Shown here piece after piece: positions 1 through 8,330 of a DNA stretch of 64,000 nt. How positions within the stretch are numbered: position 1 is the first letter of the stretch; every line of letters starts with the position of its first letter. The translations under genes were made by a program, and so were the position numbers. This stretch comes from Aquibaculum arenosum. Its GTDB lineage: Bacteria; Pseudomonadota; Alphaproteobacteria; Kiloniellales; DSM-21159. Where the stretch lies: the NCBI RefSeq assembly GCF_029222965.1, contig NZ_JARHUD010000005.1:248001-312000 (forward strand), written 5' to 3'. Under the pieces are notes generated by a model that worked only from the letters and a program-made list of their open reading frames with translations, had not been told where the DNA came from and searched no databases.

Positions 1-2
1 TG

Positions 3-71
3 CAGGGCTGTTACCTGCCCAGATCGATGGTCGAAAGCCGGCTGCGCCTGCTGGAACGTCAAGGCTCTTGA
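3..71 (+). CDS. 3' end of an unidentified gene (partial)
   Basis: An open frame runs from the window edge to a TGA at 69-71 and would encode the last 22 residues of a protein ending in ERQGS. The tail is rich in Arg and Leu, consistent with a terminal helix. It is too short to assign to a family. It could also be chance, since only 69 bases are visible and no start lies inside the window. Confidence 0.3.
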   Translation, partial: QGCYLPRSMVESRLRLLERQGS

Positions 72-111
72 TACGCTCAGCGGGCGCAATCATCAGCGCC
101 TGCAGAAGACC

Positions 112-139
112 TTGCGCCTTCGACCGTCGGCGCTATAGT
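112..139 (+). promoter_or_regulatory. sigma-70-like promoter of the rpsF operon
   Basis: TTGCGC (112-117) and TATAGT (134-139) are separated by 16 bp, about 155 bp before the rpsF start. The -10 differs from consensus at one position. The same TATAGT type of -10 occurs before yajC. This is the only convincing promoter pair before the ribosomal operon; the call rests on sequence only. Confidence 0.5.
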
Positions 140-294
140 CCGCGCTTCACTGCCCCGGGCCTCCGCTCGCGGCAGCGAAACTCCTTGCCGGCTCCCGCTC
201 GTGCCGTGTTTGCGGATGATGGGGTCGGCTGGGGCCGATCGGCCTCCGGCGTCTGCTGGGGCTCCGGCCCATTACGAGCCATAAGGAGCAAAAG

Positions 295-696
295 ATGGCC
301 TATTACGAGAGCGTGTTCATCGCACGCCAGGACATTTCTGCGTCCCAGGTCGAGCAGCTCGGCGACGAACTCGCCCAGGTCCTTCAGGATCAGGGTGGCG
401 CCATCGCCAAGCGCGAGTACTGGGGCCTGAAAAACCTCGCCTATCGCATGAAGAAGAACCGCAAGGGGCACTACGTCCTCTTCAGCGTTGAAGCCCCGGC
501 ACCGGCGATCGCCGAGTTCGAGCGCGTGATGCGCTACAACGAAGATGTACTGCGCTATCTGACGGTCCGGGTTCCGGAACTGGACCCCGAGCCGTCCGCC
601 ATGATGCAGAGCAAGCACGGCCGCGATGATCGCGGTGGCCGTGGCGGCCGCGGTGACGGTCCGCGCCGCGATCGTGGTCCGCGCAGGGAGGGTTAA
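295..696 (+). CDS. rpsF: 30S ribosomal protein S6
   Basis: S6 binds 16S rRNA in the central domain of the small subunit together with S18, whose gene follows 3 bp later. The 133-residue product starts MAYYESVFIARQDIS, has the conserved YWGLKNLAYRMKKN region near residue 42, and ends in a roughly 25-residue Gly/Arg/Asp-rich tail typical of long alphaproteobacterial S6 proteins. The ATG at 295 is preceded by AAGGAG at 283-288. The longer frame from 68 is in a different reading frame and is a shadow. First gene of the rpsF-rpsR-rplI operon. Confidence 0.97.
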   Translation: MAYYESVFIARQDISASQVEQLGDELAQVLQDQGGAIAKREYWGLKNLAYRMKKNRKGHYVLFSVEAPAPAIAEFERVMRYNEDVLRYLTVRVPELDPEPSAMMQSKHGRDDRGGRGGRGDGPRRDRGPRREG

Positions 697-699
697 AGC

Positions 700-957
700 A
701 TGAGTGTCGAAATCGTCAGCAAGGGTGGTACGCCGCGTCGGCCGTTCTTCCGTCGCCGCAAGTCCTGCCCCTTCTCCGGCCCGAACGCGCCGAAGATCGA
801 CTACAAGGACGTGAAGCTGCTTGGCCGCTTCGTTTCCGAGCGCGGCAAGATCGTGCCGAGTCGGATTACGGCGGTATCCGCCAAGAAGCAGCGTGAGTTG
901 GCCCGCGCCATCAAGCGCGCGCGCTACCTCGGTCTCTTGCCCTACGTCATCAAGTAA
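700..957 (+). CDS. rpsR: 30S ribosomal protein S18
   Basis: An 85-residue basic protein with the S18 signature around residues 30-60 ([20 protein letters not shown], then [22 protein letters not shown]). It forms a heterodimer with S6 on 16S rRNA. It starts 3 bp after the rpsF stop and ends 20 bp before rplI, so the three genes are one transcript. Length is normal for alphaproteobacteria. Confidence 0.97.
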   Translation: MSVEIVSKGGTPRRPFFRRRKSCPFSGPNAPKIDYKDVKLLGRFVSERGKIVPSRITAVSAKKQRELARAIKRARYLGLLPYVIK

Positions 958-977
958 TCCACGGGAAGGATCGAACC

Positions 978-1586
978 ATGGAAGTGATCCTGCTCGAGCG
1001 GATCGAAAACCTCGGCCAGATGGGCGATGTGGTGCGGGTCAAGCCCGGCTTCGCGCGCAACTATCTGCTGCCGCAGCACAAGGCCCTGCGCTCCAACAAG
1101 GAAAATCTCGCGATTTTCGAACAGCGTCGGGCACAGCTTGAGGCCGAGAACCTCAAGCGTCGTCAGGAAGCCGAAGCGGTTGCCAAGAAGATCGACGGCA
1201 TGAGCGTCGTCATCATCCGCCAGGCTGGCGACTCGGGTCAGCTCTATGGCTCCGTCGCCTCTCGCGACATCGCCGAGGCGGTGACCGCAGCCGGCACGAG
1301 CGTCAACCGCAATCAGGTTGTGCTCGATCGTCCGATCAAAATGCTGGGTCTGCATGACCTCCGCTTGCGTCTGCATCCGGAAGTCTCCGTACCCATCAGC
1401 ATCAACGTCGCGCGCTCGGAGGCTGAAGCCGAGATGCAGGCCGAAAGCGGCCGTTACATCAGCGCCGACGAAATGATCGATGCCGAGGAAGCAGCCGAGG
1501 CGGAAGCCCTGGCTGCCGCCGAAGCGGCTGAGGCAGCCGAGGCGGAAGCTGAGGCTGGTGGCGAATCCGACGAGGAAACGGCCTGA
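978..1586 (+). CDS. rplI: 50S ribosomal protein L9
   Basis: L9 binds 23S rRNA at the base of the L1 stalk. The N-terminal domain is clear ([19 protein letters not shown], then [11 protein letters not shown]), followed by the long connecting helix and the C-terminal domain. The product has 202 residues against about 150 in most bacteria. The extra 45 or so residues are an almost pure Ala/Glu tail ending ESDEETA, predicted to be acidic and helical or disordered. Last gene of the operon, followed by a strong terminator. Confidence 0.96.
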   Translation: MEVILLERIENLGQMGDVVRVKPGFARNYLLPQHKALRSNKENLAIFEQRRAQLEAENLKRRQEAEAVAKKIDGMSVVIIRQAGDSGQLYGSVASRDIAEAVTAAGTSVNRNQVVLDRPIKMLGLHDLRLRLHPEVSVPISINVARSEAEAEMQAESGRYISADEMIDAEEAAEAEALAAAEAAEAAEAEAEAGGESDEETA

Positions 1587-1660
1587 CGGCTGCATTTGCT
1601 GAGCCAAGACTGGCGCGTTGCCTTCACATGAAGTGAACGTGCACAGGACTGGTCGAAAGA

Positions 1661-1693
1661 AAAAGGGCGGTGCCGAAAGGTGCCGCCCTTTTT
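1661..1693 (+). terminator. Rho-independent terminator of rpsF-rpsR-rplI
   Basis: AAAAGGGCGG-TGCC (1661-1674) pairs with GGTG-CCGCCCTTTT (1679-1692), including two G-T wobbles, around a GAAA loop. A run of Ts follows at 1689-1693. It lies 75 bp after the rplI stop and is a textbook intrinsic terminator. Confidence 0.9.
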
Positions 1694-1967
1694 GCTGTCA
1701 TTTTTACTACGCGAGTTGCCGGAACCTGAGCAGGCGCAACCGGTTGTGGTCCCGGGGGTTGAACTGTCCCGCAGGATGGGGAAAGATTCTTCCCGACTTG
1801 CTGGGGAGCGTTCGTGGTCGGCCTGGATTTATCGGGGCAGGGAAACGCGACTTCAGCGCAGTATGGCGGTGCCTGCTTCGCCACTGGCGGGGATCGCTTT
1901 ATGAAGCTGGACCACTTTTCCGAAAGCGATCCTGAGCCAACCCCTCAAGCAGTATCGGAGCCATACG
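1694..1967. other. long intergenic region before cfa
   Basis: About 275 bp between the rplI terminator and cfa. Small open frames here have neither a ribosome binding site nor a recognisable product. The only notable motif is GGAAC-N16-GGTT (1721-1745), which resembles an EcfG general-stress promoter. Nothing else was recognised. Confidence 0.5.
1721..1745 (+). promoter_or_regulatory. possible EcfG-type promoter before cfa
   Basis: GGAAC at 1721-1725 (continuing CT) is followed after 16 bp by GGTT at 1742-1745. Alphaproteobacterial EcfG promoters have GGAAC and CGTT-like elements at this spacing. It would leave a leader of about 215 nt before cfa. One -10 base departs from consensus, so this is tentative. 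Confidence 0.3.
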
Positions 1968-3203
1968 ATGCTACTTTCAAGCCTCCTCCAGCGGATGATC
2001 AAGCAGGGCACCCTCACTTTGGTGCATGCAGATGGCCGCCAGGAAAGCTTTGGTGATGGCGGCGAGCCCTCAGCCACCATCAGGCTTCAGAAGAAGGGTC
2101 TGGAGCGCTACCTCGCCTTCAATCCGGCACTGCGCGTACCGGAAGCCTATATGGACGGGACGGTTACCCTGGAGGAGGGCTCGAACCTCCGCACCCTGTT
2201 GGACATCATCGCCCGCAACTGGGCGAGCCTGGAGTCCCAGCCCTTCTACCAGTGGGGCAATCGCCTGCTTCGTCAGGGGCGCCGCCTGAAGCAGTTCAAT
2301 CCGATCGGCAAGGCCCAGCAGAACGTCGCCCACCACTACGACCTCTCGGGTGTGCTCTACGACCATTTCCTCGACAGTGACAGGCAGTACTCCTGCGCCT
2401 ACTTCACCCATCCGGACAATTCCCTGGAGCAAGCGCAGTACGACAAAAAGCAGCATCTGGCCGCGAAGCTCTATCTCACTCAGCCCGGTCTCAAGACGCT
2501 CGATATCGGCTCAGGCTGGGGTGGTCTCGGACTGTTTCTCGCCAATGAGCTGGACTGCGATGTCACTGGCGTCACGCTCTCGGTAGAACAGCACAAAATG
2601 AGCCAGGAGCGCGCGGAAAAGCAGGGCGTACAGAACCACTGCCGCTTCAAGCTTGAAGACTACCGCAACGAAACCGGGCCCTACGACCGCATCGTGTCCG
2701 TCGGTATGTTCGAGCATGTCGGTAAGCAGAACTATGATGAGTTCTTCTCAAAAGTGAGAGACCTCCTGGCCGACGACGGCGTGTGCGTCTTGCACTCCAT
2801 CGGCCGTATGGACGAGCCCTCGCCGATCAATCCCTTCATCCGCAAGTACATCTTCCCGGGCGCCGATGTGCCCACGCTCTCCGAGGCAATGGCCTCCATT
2901 GAGCGCAGTGGCCTCTTCACCACCGACGTCGAAGTGCTGCGCCTGCACTACGCGGAGACCCTGCGTCATTGGTACGAGCGCTTCCAGGAGACCCGCGCGC
3001 AAGTGGCGGAACTCTATGACGAGCGCTTCTGCCGCATGTGGGAGATGTATCTGGCCGGTTGCGAAATGGGTTTCCGTCACCAGGGCTTGGTGGTCTTCCA
3101 GATCCAGCTCACCAAGCGCCTGGAAACCCTGCCGCTCACGCGCGACTACATCTTCGAATGGGAGCGGGAGCGCGGCCGCGGTCAGGCCAAGGCCGCGGAA
3201 TAG
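1968..3203 (+). CDS. cfa: Cyclopropane-fatty-acyl-phospholipid synthase
   Basis: An S-adenosylmethionine-dependent enzyme that adds a methylene bridge to unsaturated acyl chains of membrane phospholipids. The 411-residue product has an N-terminal lipid-binding region, the Cfa hallmark AHHYDLSG at about 121-128, the SAM-binding glycine motif LDIGSGWGGLG at 168-178, and VGMFEHVG in the catalytic domain. Length matches the family. The ATG at 1968 is preceded by CGGAG at 1956-1960. It stands alone between the ribosomal operon and a convergent catabolic operon. It belongs to the family that also contains mycolic acid methyltransferases, but those are not expected here. Confidence 0.94.
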   Translation: MLLSSLLQRMIKQGTLTLVHADGRQESFGDGGEPSATIRLQKKGLERYLAFNPALRVPEAYMDGTVTLEEGSNLRTLLDIIARNWASLESQPFYQWGNRLLRQGRRLKQFNPIGKAQQNVAHHYDLSGVLYDHFLDSDRQYSCAYFTHPDNSLEQAQYDKKQHLAAKLYLTQPGLKTLDIGSGWGGLGLFLANELDCDVTGVTLSVEQHKMSQERAEKQGVQNHCRFKLEDYRNETGPYDRIVSVGMFEHVGKQNYDEFFSKVRDLLADDGVCVLHSIGRMDEPSPINPFIRKYIFPGADVPTLSEAMASIERSGLFTTDVEVLRLHYAETLRHWYERFQETRAQVAELYDERFCRMWEMYLAGCEMGFRHQGLVVFQIQLTKRLETLPLTRDYIFEWERERGRGQAKAAE

Positions 3204-3233
3204 CACGCCGATCTGCGTACAGCTTTATCCGGT

Positions 3234-3644
3234 CTACGGCACGACGGCGGTTGCCTCGATCTCGATCAAGGCGTCGGGCTCCGCCAGCCGGACCACCTGC
3301 ACCAGTGTCATGGCCGGAAAGTGGCGGCCCAGGATTTCGCGATAGAGGGCCCCCAGATCGCGCTGATGGGCTTCGTAGGCCGCGATGTCAGTCACGTACC
3401 AGGTGAGGCGCACCAGATGCTCCGGCGTCGCTTGCGCCTCGGCAAGCACGGCGACCACATTCTCCATTGCCAGCCGGGCCTGCCCCAGGAAATCCGGCGC
3501 AAGTTCCTGCTGTCTGTTCCACCCAATCTGGCCGCCCACGAACACCAGGCGGCCTTGTGCTTCGATCCCGTTAGCATAGCCGCGCGGCTGCGGCCAGTCG
3601 GCGGGATGCAGAACGTTATGCGGGGTGGCGGCATCAGCCGACAT
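3234..3644 (-). CDS. RidA/YjgF-family protein of the aryl-CoA operon
   Basis: A 136-residue Rid-superfamily protein (chorismate-mutase-like trimer fold); archetypal RidA hydrolyses reactive enamines and imines. Starting at the ATG at 3644, it overlaps the thioesterase gene by 11 bp, so the two are translationally coupled; longer upstream frames are not needed. Key oddity: in the C-terminal motif FPAMTLVQV (109-117), Met112 occupies the position of the Arg that binds the substrate carboxylate in true RidA. It is therefore a divergent Rid subgroup. As the last gene of an aryl-CoA operon it may act on an amino-substituted or imine ring intermediate; this is inference. Confidence 0.88.
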   Translation of the reverse strand: MSADAATPHNVLHPADWPQPRGYANGIEAQGRLVFVGGQIGWNRQQELAPDFLGQARLAMENVVAVLAEAQATPEHLVRLTWYVTDIAAYEAHQRDLGALYREILGRHFPAMTLVQVVRLAEPDALIEIEATAVVP

Positions 3645-4104
3645 GGCAAAGACTCCGATAGTGATCAATGACCTCGCGGATGTCCGCAGGCAGGGAAATC
3701 GCGCGGTGGCTTTCCAGGGAGGTGCAGACCAGGACAATCCGGGCCGCAAAGCGCGGATCATTGTCCGCTCCCTGGGTCAGGATAAAGAGTGTGACCGAAC
3801 TGCTGCCGACTGCCTCTACTTGAAGCGTCATCTCAAGCGTTTCACCCAACACACTGGGTTTACGGAAATCACATTGCAGATGAACCGTCGGGAGGCCCAA
3901 GCGCCGTTGCATGATGATGCTGGCATAGTCCAGGGCCAGGCCCTCGGTGAACCAATCCTCGACCAAGGAGTTGCAGAGGTCGAGATAGCGGGGATAGTAG
4001 ACGATACCCGCAGGATCGCAGTGGCTGAAACGCACACGTCGGTGCCTCCGGAAAGCAGCGGCTGGCACCGGCGGGATCTCAAGCCGCAGGGCTTGGGCGC
4101 TCAC
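3634..4104 (-). CDS. Acyl-CoA thioesterase, 4-hydroxybenzoyl-CoA thioesterase family
   Basis: A 156-residue single hotdog-fold protein. The motif HCDPAGIVYYPRY (28-40) contains the catalytic Asp (Asp30) of the Pseudomonas 4-hydroxybenzoyl-CoA thioesterase/YbgC type. It would release CoA from an aryl- or alkyl-CoA, perhaps to rescue trapped CoA or finish the pathway. Its start overlaps the ligase stop by 4 bp (4101-4104) and its end overlaps the Rid gene, so the operon is tightly coupled. The precise substrate cannot be read from the sequence. Confidence 0.9.
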   Translation of the reverse strand: MSAQALRLEIPPVPAAAFRRHRRVRFSHCDPAGIVYYPRYLDLCNSLVEDWFTEGLALDYASIIMQRRLGLPTVHLQCDFRKPSVLGETLEMTLQVEAVGSSSVTLFILTQGADNDPRFAARIVLVCTSLESHRAISLPADIREVIDHYRSLCHVG

Positions 4105-5753
4105 TGTTCGACGCCCATGGCCTGAGCACGTTCTTGCTCCAACTGGCGCAAACGGAAGCGCTGCACCTTGCCGGTCTCCGTGCGCGGGAGATCGTCGATG
4201 AACTCAATGGCGCGTGGGTACTTGTAAGGCGCAATGCGCTGCTTGACGAACTCCTGCAGTTGTTTAACGAGTTCACTACCAGCGTTCACGTCATCCTGTA
4301 AGACGATGAACGCCTTCACAATTGCGCCTCGATCCTCATCCGGCGCGCCGACCACCGCGCATTCCTGAACTGCGGGATGTGCCATCAGGGCTTCCTCTAC
4401 TTCCGGCCCGGCAATGTTGTAGCCTGAGGAGATGATCATGTCGTCATTGCGCGCCTGGAACCAGAAGTAGCCGTCTTCGTCCGCGCGGTAGCTGTCTCCG
4501 GTGATGTTCCATCCTCGCTGCACATAGTCGCGCTGGCGATGATCGGCGAGATAACGACAGCCAGTGGGGCCGCGCACCGCCAGCCGCCCCACCTCGCCCG
4601 TGGGCACTTCCTGCCCCTCGTCGTCTATGACCTTGGCCTCGTATCCCGGTACGGGCCGGCCGGTGGCGCCAGGCCGAATGGCGTCGCCGGAGGCGGAGAT
4701 GAAGATGTGCAGCATCTCGGTGGCGCCAATGCCATCGATCAAGCGCACGCCCATGCGCTCGCGCACCGCTTCCCAGGTGGGCCGCGGCAAGGGTTCCCCG
4801 GCTGACACCCCGGCACGCAGGCTCGTCACATCGTAGCCCTCCATGGCATTGACCATGGCGCGCCAGGCCGTGGGTGCGGTGAAGCAGATGCTGGCCTTCC
4901 GCTTGGCAATCGCCTCGGCAAGCAAGGCTTCCGCCCCGGGCTTCTCCAGCAGAACTGTTGCCGCGCCGACGCGCAGCGGAAAGGTCAGCAGCCCACCCAG
5001 TCCGAAGGTGAAGGCCAGGGGCGGCGAACCGCAAAAGATATCATCTGGTTGGGGCTGGAGGATGTGCCGGGAGAAGGTGTCGCAGATCGCCAGCACATCG
5101 CGATGGAAATGCATAGTTCCCTTGGGCTGGCCGGTGGTGCCCGAGGTGAAAGCGATCAGGGCCACCTCCTCTGCTGCCGTTTCAACAGCAGGAAAGTTTG
5201 CCGGCTGCTGCTGCATGCGCGAGTCCAAGCTCTCTTGCGCATCCGTGTTCATCGCCAGGATATGCCGCAGCACCGGCTGCATCGCCTGCGCCCGCTCCAA
5301 CTCCTCGAGCAGAGCGGCGTCACAGAGCGCAAAGCTCACTTGCGCCTTGTCGATCACCTTCGCCAGCTCTCCGGCACGCAGCAGCGGCATGGTGGTCACG
5401 GCGATGGCGCCGATGCGCATAACGGCCAGCCAGCAAGCAGCCAGCATGGGGGAATTGGGCGCGCGCAGCAGCACGCGGTTGCCGGGGATCAGGCCGAAAT
5501 CCTCCGCCAGCACCCGAGCGATGCGCTGCACCTGCTCGAGCGTTTCGGCATAGGTCCAAACGTCTGCACTACCGATCAAACAGGGGCGCTCGGAAAACCC
5601 GTCTTGAACCATCCGATCAAGGAGTTCTGCGCCACAGTTCAAGCGGTCTGGATAGGACAGCTCCGGCAAGGATGTGATGAGATCAGGCCAGGTGTCACGC
5701 GGCGGAAGGTTGTCGCGAGCGAAGCTGTCGACATGAGCGGAGGCTGTCGGCAT
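4101..5753 (-). CDS. Aryl-CoA ligase (benzoate/2-aminobenzoate-CoA ligase family)
   Basis: An ANL-superfamily adenylate-forming ligase of 550 residues. Visible motifs: the phosphate loop FTSGTTGQPKGTMH, the adenine-binding segment GIGATEMLHIF, the hinge DMIISSGYNIAGPEVEE, and the C-terminal lysine region PRTETGKVQRF. Sequence and operon company match benzoate/anthranilate-CoA ligases, which activate an aromatic acid with ATP and CoA. The ATG at 5753 is chosen because GGGAGGAG precedes it at normal spacing; an upstream extension in the same frame lacks this. It probably supplies the aryl-CoA used by the other enzymes of the operon. Salicylate, anthranilate or benzoate are all possible. Confidence 0.9.
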   Translation of the reverse strand: MPTASAHVDSFARDNLPPRDTWPDLITSLPELSYPDRLNCGAELLDRMVQDGFSERPCLIGSADVWTYAETLEQVQRIARVLAEDFGLIPGNRVLLRAPNSPMLAACWLAVMRIGAIAVTTMPLLRAGELAKVIDKAQVSFALCDAALLEELERAQAMQPVLRHILAMNTDAQESLDSRMQQQPANFPAVETAAEEVALIAFTSGTTGQPKGTMHFHRDVLAICDTFSRHILQPQPDDIFCGSPPLAFTFGLGGLLTFPLRVGAATVLLEKPGAEALLAEAIAKRKASICFTAPTAWRAMVNAMEGYDVTSLRAGVSAGEPLPRPTWEAVRERMGVRLIDGIGATEMLHIFISASGDAIRPGATGRPVPGYEAKVIDDEGQEVPTGEVGRLAVRGPTGCRYLADHRQRDYVQRGWNITGDSYRADEDGYFWFQARNDDMIISSGYNIAGPEVEEALMAHPAVQECAVVGAPDEDRGAIVKAFIVLQDDVNAGSELVKQLQEFVKQRIAPYKYPRAIEFIDDLPRTETGKVQRFRLRQLEQERAQAMGVEQ

Positions 5754-5821
5754 CGAATGAACTCCTCCCTTCACAAAGCCGCAGGGGGCGTGAGGACCAT
5801 GCGGGCGTAGCACTGGCAGCT

Positions 5822-7000
5822 TTAGCGCCCGCTTGCCTCAGTCAGAAGCTGCCGGGCAATGATGATCTTCTGGACCTCGCTGGCCCCCTCGTAAATGCGC
5901 AGGGCCCGAACCTCGCGATACAGCTCCTCGGCCTTGCTTCCGGCCACCAGCCCCCGCCCGCCGAGCAGTTGCACCGCCCCATCGACGACCTTCTGCGCCT
6001 CCTCAGTGGCAAACAGCTTTGCCATGGCGGCTTCGCGGGTGACGCGCTCCGCGCCGGCGTCCTTGGCCCAAGCTGCGCGATAGACCAGGAGAGCAGCGGC
6101 GTCGATTGCGGTTGCCATCTCCGCCAGCCGACCCTGAGTAAGCTGAAGTTCCGCCAGGGGCTGGCCGAAAAGGCTGCGCCCACGTGCATGCTCCAGCGCC
6201 TCATGAAAGGCCCTGCGGGCGAGTCCGAGAGCGGCTGCACCCACCGTGGAGCGGAAGATATCCAGGGTCGCCATGGCGATGCGAAAGCCCTGCCCCGGCT
6301 GTCCCAGCAGGCCGTCCTCCCCCACCCGACAGCCATCGAACTCGAGCCGCGCCAGGGGATGGGGCGCCGTGACTGCGATGCGCTCGGCAATGTTCAGTCC
6401 CGGCACATCGGCCGGCACGATGAAGGCGGACAAGCCCTTGGCACCCGGCGCCTCTTCGCTCCGAGCGAAGACCACGTAGTGGCCGGCAATACCGCCGTTG
6501 GATATCCAGGTCTTGCAGCCGTCCAGCACCCAACCGCCGCCCTCGCGGCGCGCCCGGGTGGCCGTAGCCGCCACGTCGGACCCGGCGTCCGGCTCCGATA
6601 GCGCGAAGGCCGCAAGGCTCCTGCCGCTCCGCACGGCGGGCAGCCAGCGTTGCTGCTGCTCGGCCGTGCCGAAGAGCAGAATTGGACCACTGCCCAGCCC
6701 CTGCATGGCGAAAGCGAAGTCGGCAAGACCGTGGTGCCGGGCCAAGATCTCCCGCATCAGGCAAAGGCTGCGGACATCGAGTCTTCCCTGCCCGGTCCCC
6801 TCCGCCTCAGGAACGCACCAGGTCAGCCAGCCGGCCTCCCCCAGCGCTGCCGCCAGGCGCCGGCAGGTGCCGTCCAGGTCACTCTCGGCTTCCGAGAGCA
6901 AGGCCGGAAGATGCGCATCGGCCCAGTCATTGAGCTGCTCCGCCAGCACACGATGGCGGTCTTCGAAAAAGGGCCAGCCAAGAAAGCTGCGGTCGATCAT
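5822..7000 (-). CDS. Acyl-CoA dehydrogenase family protein
   Basis: A 392-residue FAD-dependent acyl-CoA dehydrogenase. FAD and substrate motifs are visible ([30 protein letters not shown]), as are QLLGGRGL and the C-terminal catalytic-base motif YEGASEVQ, where Glu abstracts the alpha proton. The start is the ATG at 7000, 2 bp after the hydratase stop; upstream sequence in the same frame overlaps the hydratase and is not coding. In this operon it would oxidise or reduce a ring-derived CoA thioester. Electrons normally pass to ETF, which is not encoded here. Confidence 0.93.
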   Translation of the reverse strand: MIDRSFLGWPFFEDRHRVLAEQLNDWADAHLPALLSEAESDLDGTCRRLAAALGEAGWLTWCVPEAEGTGQGRLDVRSLCLMREILARHHGLADFAFAMQGLGSGPILLFGTAEQQQRWLPAVRSGRSLAAFALSEPDAGSDVAATATRARREGGGWVLDGCKTWISNGGIAGHYVVFARSEEAPGAKGLSAFIVPADVPGLNIAERIAVTAPHPLARLEFDGCRVGEDGLLGQPGQGFRIAMATLDIFRSTVGAAALGLARRAFHEALEHARGRSLFGQPLAELQLTQGRLAEMATAIDAAALLVYRAAWAKDAGAERVTREAAMAKLFATEEAQKVVDGAVQLLGGRGLVAGSKAEELYREVRALRIYEGASEVQKIIIARQLLTEASGR

Positions 7001-7002
7001 GC

Positions 7003-7812
7003 TCAGTTGCCTTCGAACTTCGGCTTTTCCTTGCGCACGAAAGCCTCGTAGGCGCGCCGGAAGTCCTGGGTCTGCATGCAGATCGCTTGGGCCTGGGCTT
7101 CCGCCTCGATGGCGGCGTCGATGCCCATGTCCCACTCCTGATGCAGCATGCGCTTGGTCATGGCGTGGGCGAAGGTGGGCCCGTCGGCAAGGCGCCGGGC
7201 CTGCCCCAGCGCTTCACCCACAAGCGCCTCCGGGCTGCAGAGGCGGTTGAAGAAACCCCAACGCTCTGCTTCCTCGCCCGACATGGCACGACCACTGTAG
7301 AGCAGCTCCGAGGCGCGCCCCTGGCCGATGACCCGCGGTAGCAGGGCGCAGGCGCCCATATCACAGCCGGCCAGCCCCACCCGCACGAACAGGAAGGCCA
7401 CTTTTGCGTCTGCGGTGCCGTAGCGCAGATCGGATGCCAGGGCGATGATCGCCCCAGCTCCAACGCAGACCCCGTCTACGGCGGCCACGATGGGCTGCGG
7501 ACAGGCGCGCATGGCCTTGACCAGATCGCCGGTCATGCGCGTGAAGCGAAGCAAGGCCGGCATGTCGCTTTCGACCAGCGGGCCGATGATCTCGTGCACG
7601 TCACCGCCGGAGCAGAAGTTGCCGCCGGCGCCAGAAACGACGACGCAGCGCACCTCGGGCGCCTCACCCAAGCGTCGAAAGAGATCGCGCAGTTCGGCGT
7701 AGGATTCGAAGGTCAGAGGGTTCTTGCGATCCGGGCGGTTCAGGGTGATCTGCCCGACGCCGTCATCCAGCTCCCAGCGAAAATGCTCCGCGCGATAGTC
7801 AGCCAGGCTCAT
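7003..7812 (-). CDS. Enoyl-CoA hydratase/isomerase family protein with altered active site
   Basis: A 269-residue crotonase-fold protein: [17 protein letters not shown] near residue 22, the oxyanion-hole region [14 protein letters not shown] (61-74), and the second loop [10 protein letters not shown] (114-123). Aligned by eye with mitochondrial enoyl-CoA hydratase, the catalytic Glu144 corresponds to Ile122 and Glu164 falls near Phe142, so both acid/base residues are missing. It is unlikely to be an ordinary hydratase. A ring-directed reaction on an aryl-CoA intermediate is more plausible from context. It overlaps the MarR gene by 4 bp. Confidence 0.9.
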   Translation of the reverse strand: MSLADYRAEHFRWELDDGVGQITLNRPDRKNPLTFESYAELRDLFRRLGEAPEVRCVVVSGAGGNFCSGGDVHEIIGPLVESDMPALLRFTRMTGDLVKAMRACPQPIVAAVDGVCVGAGAIIALASDLRYGTADAKVAFLFVRVGLAGCDMGACALLPRVIGQGRASELLYSGRAMSGEEAERWGFFNRLCSPEALVGEALGQARRLADGPTFAHAMTKRMLHQEWDMGIDAAIEAEAQAQAICMQTQDFRRAYEAFVRKEKPKFEGN

Positions 7813-8330
7813 CCGCCATTCCTTTCCTCGACGCTGCTCTCAACCGTCTGCGAGACCGTTTCGCGCAGGCGACCAAGCAGACGGGTCAGCTCGTTCATCT
7901 CTTCCGTGCTGAGACCGCTGAAGCACTCCGACAGCCAGGCCTCGTGTTCGGCCGCCATCTCGGCAAAGGCGTGCCGGCCCTTGAGCGTCAGGCGTACGAT
8001 CTGCGAGCGGCGGTCGTGCTCGGCCGCCACACGGGTGACCCAGCCTTCGGTCAGCAGCCGCTCCGTGACCCCGGTGACATTGCCGTTGGACACCATCAAG
8101 CGCCGGCTGAGTTCGCCCATCGACAAGCCATCCGGGGCGCGATCGAGCTGGGCCAGCAAGTCGAAGCGCGGCAGGGTGGCGTCGAAGTGAGAGCGCAGGC
8201 GCGTGCGCAGCTCGCCGCTGATCAGATTGCTGCAGGCAAGCAGGCGCAGCCACAGTCGCAGAGCGGCCTTGCTGTCGCCGTGCGTGGCCTCTGCCGCCGG
8301 CACACTATCCGACTGCGATGCCAAGCTCAT
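7809..8330 (-). CDS. MarR-family transcriptional regulator
   Basis: A 173-residue winged-helix protein. The DNA-binding part runs about 60-130 ([21 protein letters not shown], then [19 protein letters not shown] and the wing [17 protein letters not shown]). It overlaps both its neighbours by 4 bp, so it is co-translated with the catabolic genes and probably autoregulates. MarR proteins of aromatic-acid pathways usually repress and release DNA on binding the aryl-CoA. The perfect 20-bp palindrome at 9153-9172 before the operon is the obvious operator. Confidence 0.92.
   Translation of the reverse strand: MSLASQSDSVPAAEATHGDSKAALRLWLRLLACSNLISGELRTRLRSHFDATLPRFDLLAQLDRAPDGLSMGELSRRLMVSNGNVTGVTERLLTEGWVTRVAAEHDRRSQIVRLTLKGRHAFAEMAAEHEAWLSECFSGLSTEEMNELTRLLGRLRETVSQTVESSVEERNGG

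Noticed and set aside
1618-2056. short plus-strand frames between rplI and cfa
   Set aside because: They overlap the terminator or each other, lack ribosome sites and resemble no protein.
7003-7812. calling the crotonase-fold gene a normal enoyl-CoA hydratase
   Set aside because: Both catalytic Glu positions appear replaced, so only a family-level name is justified.
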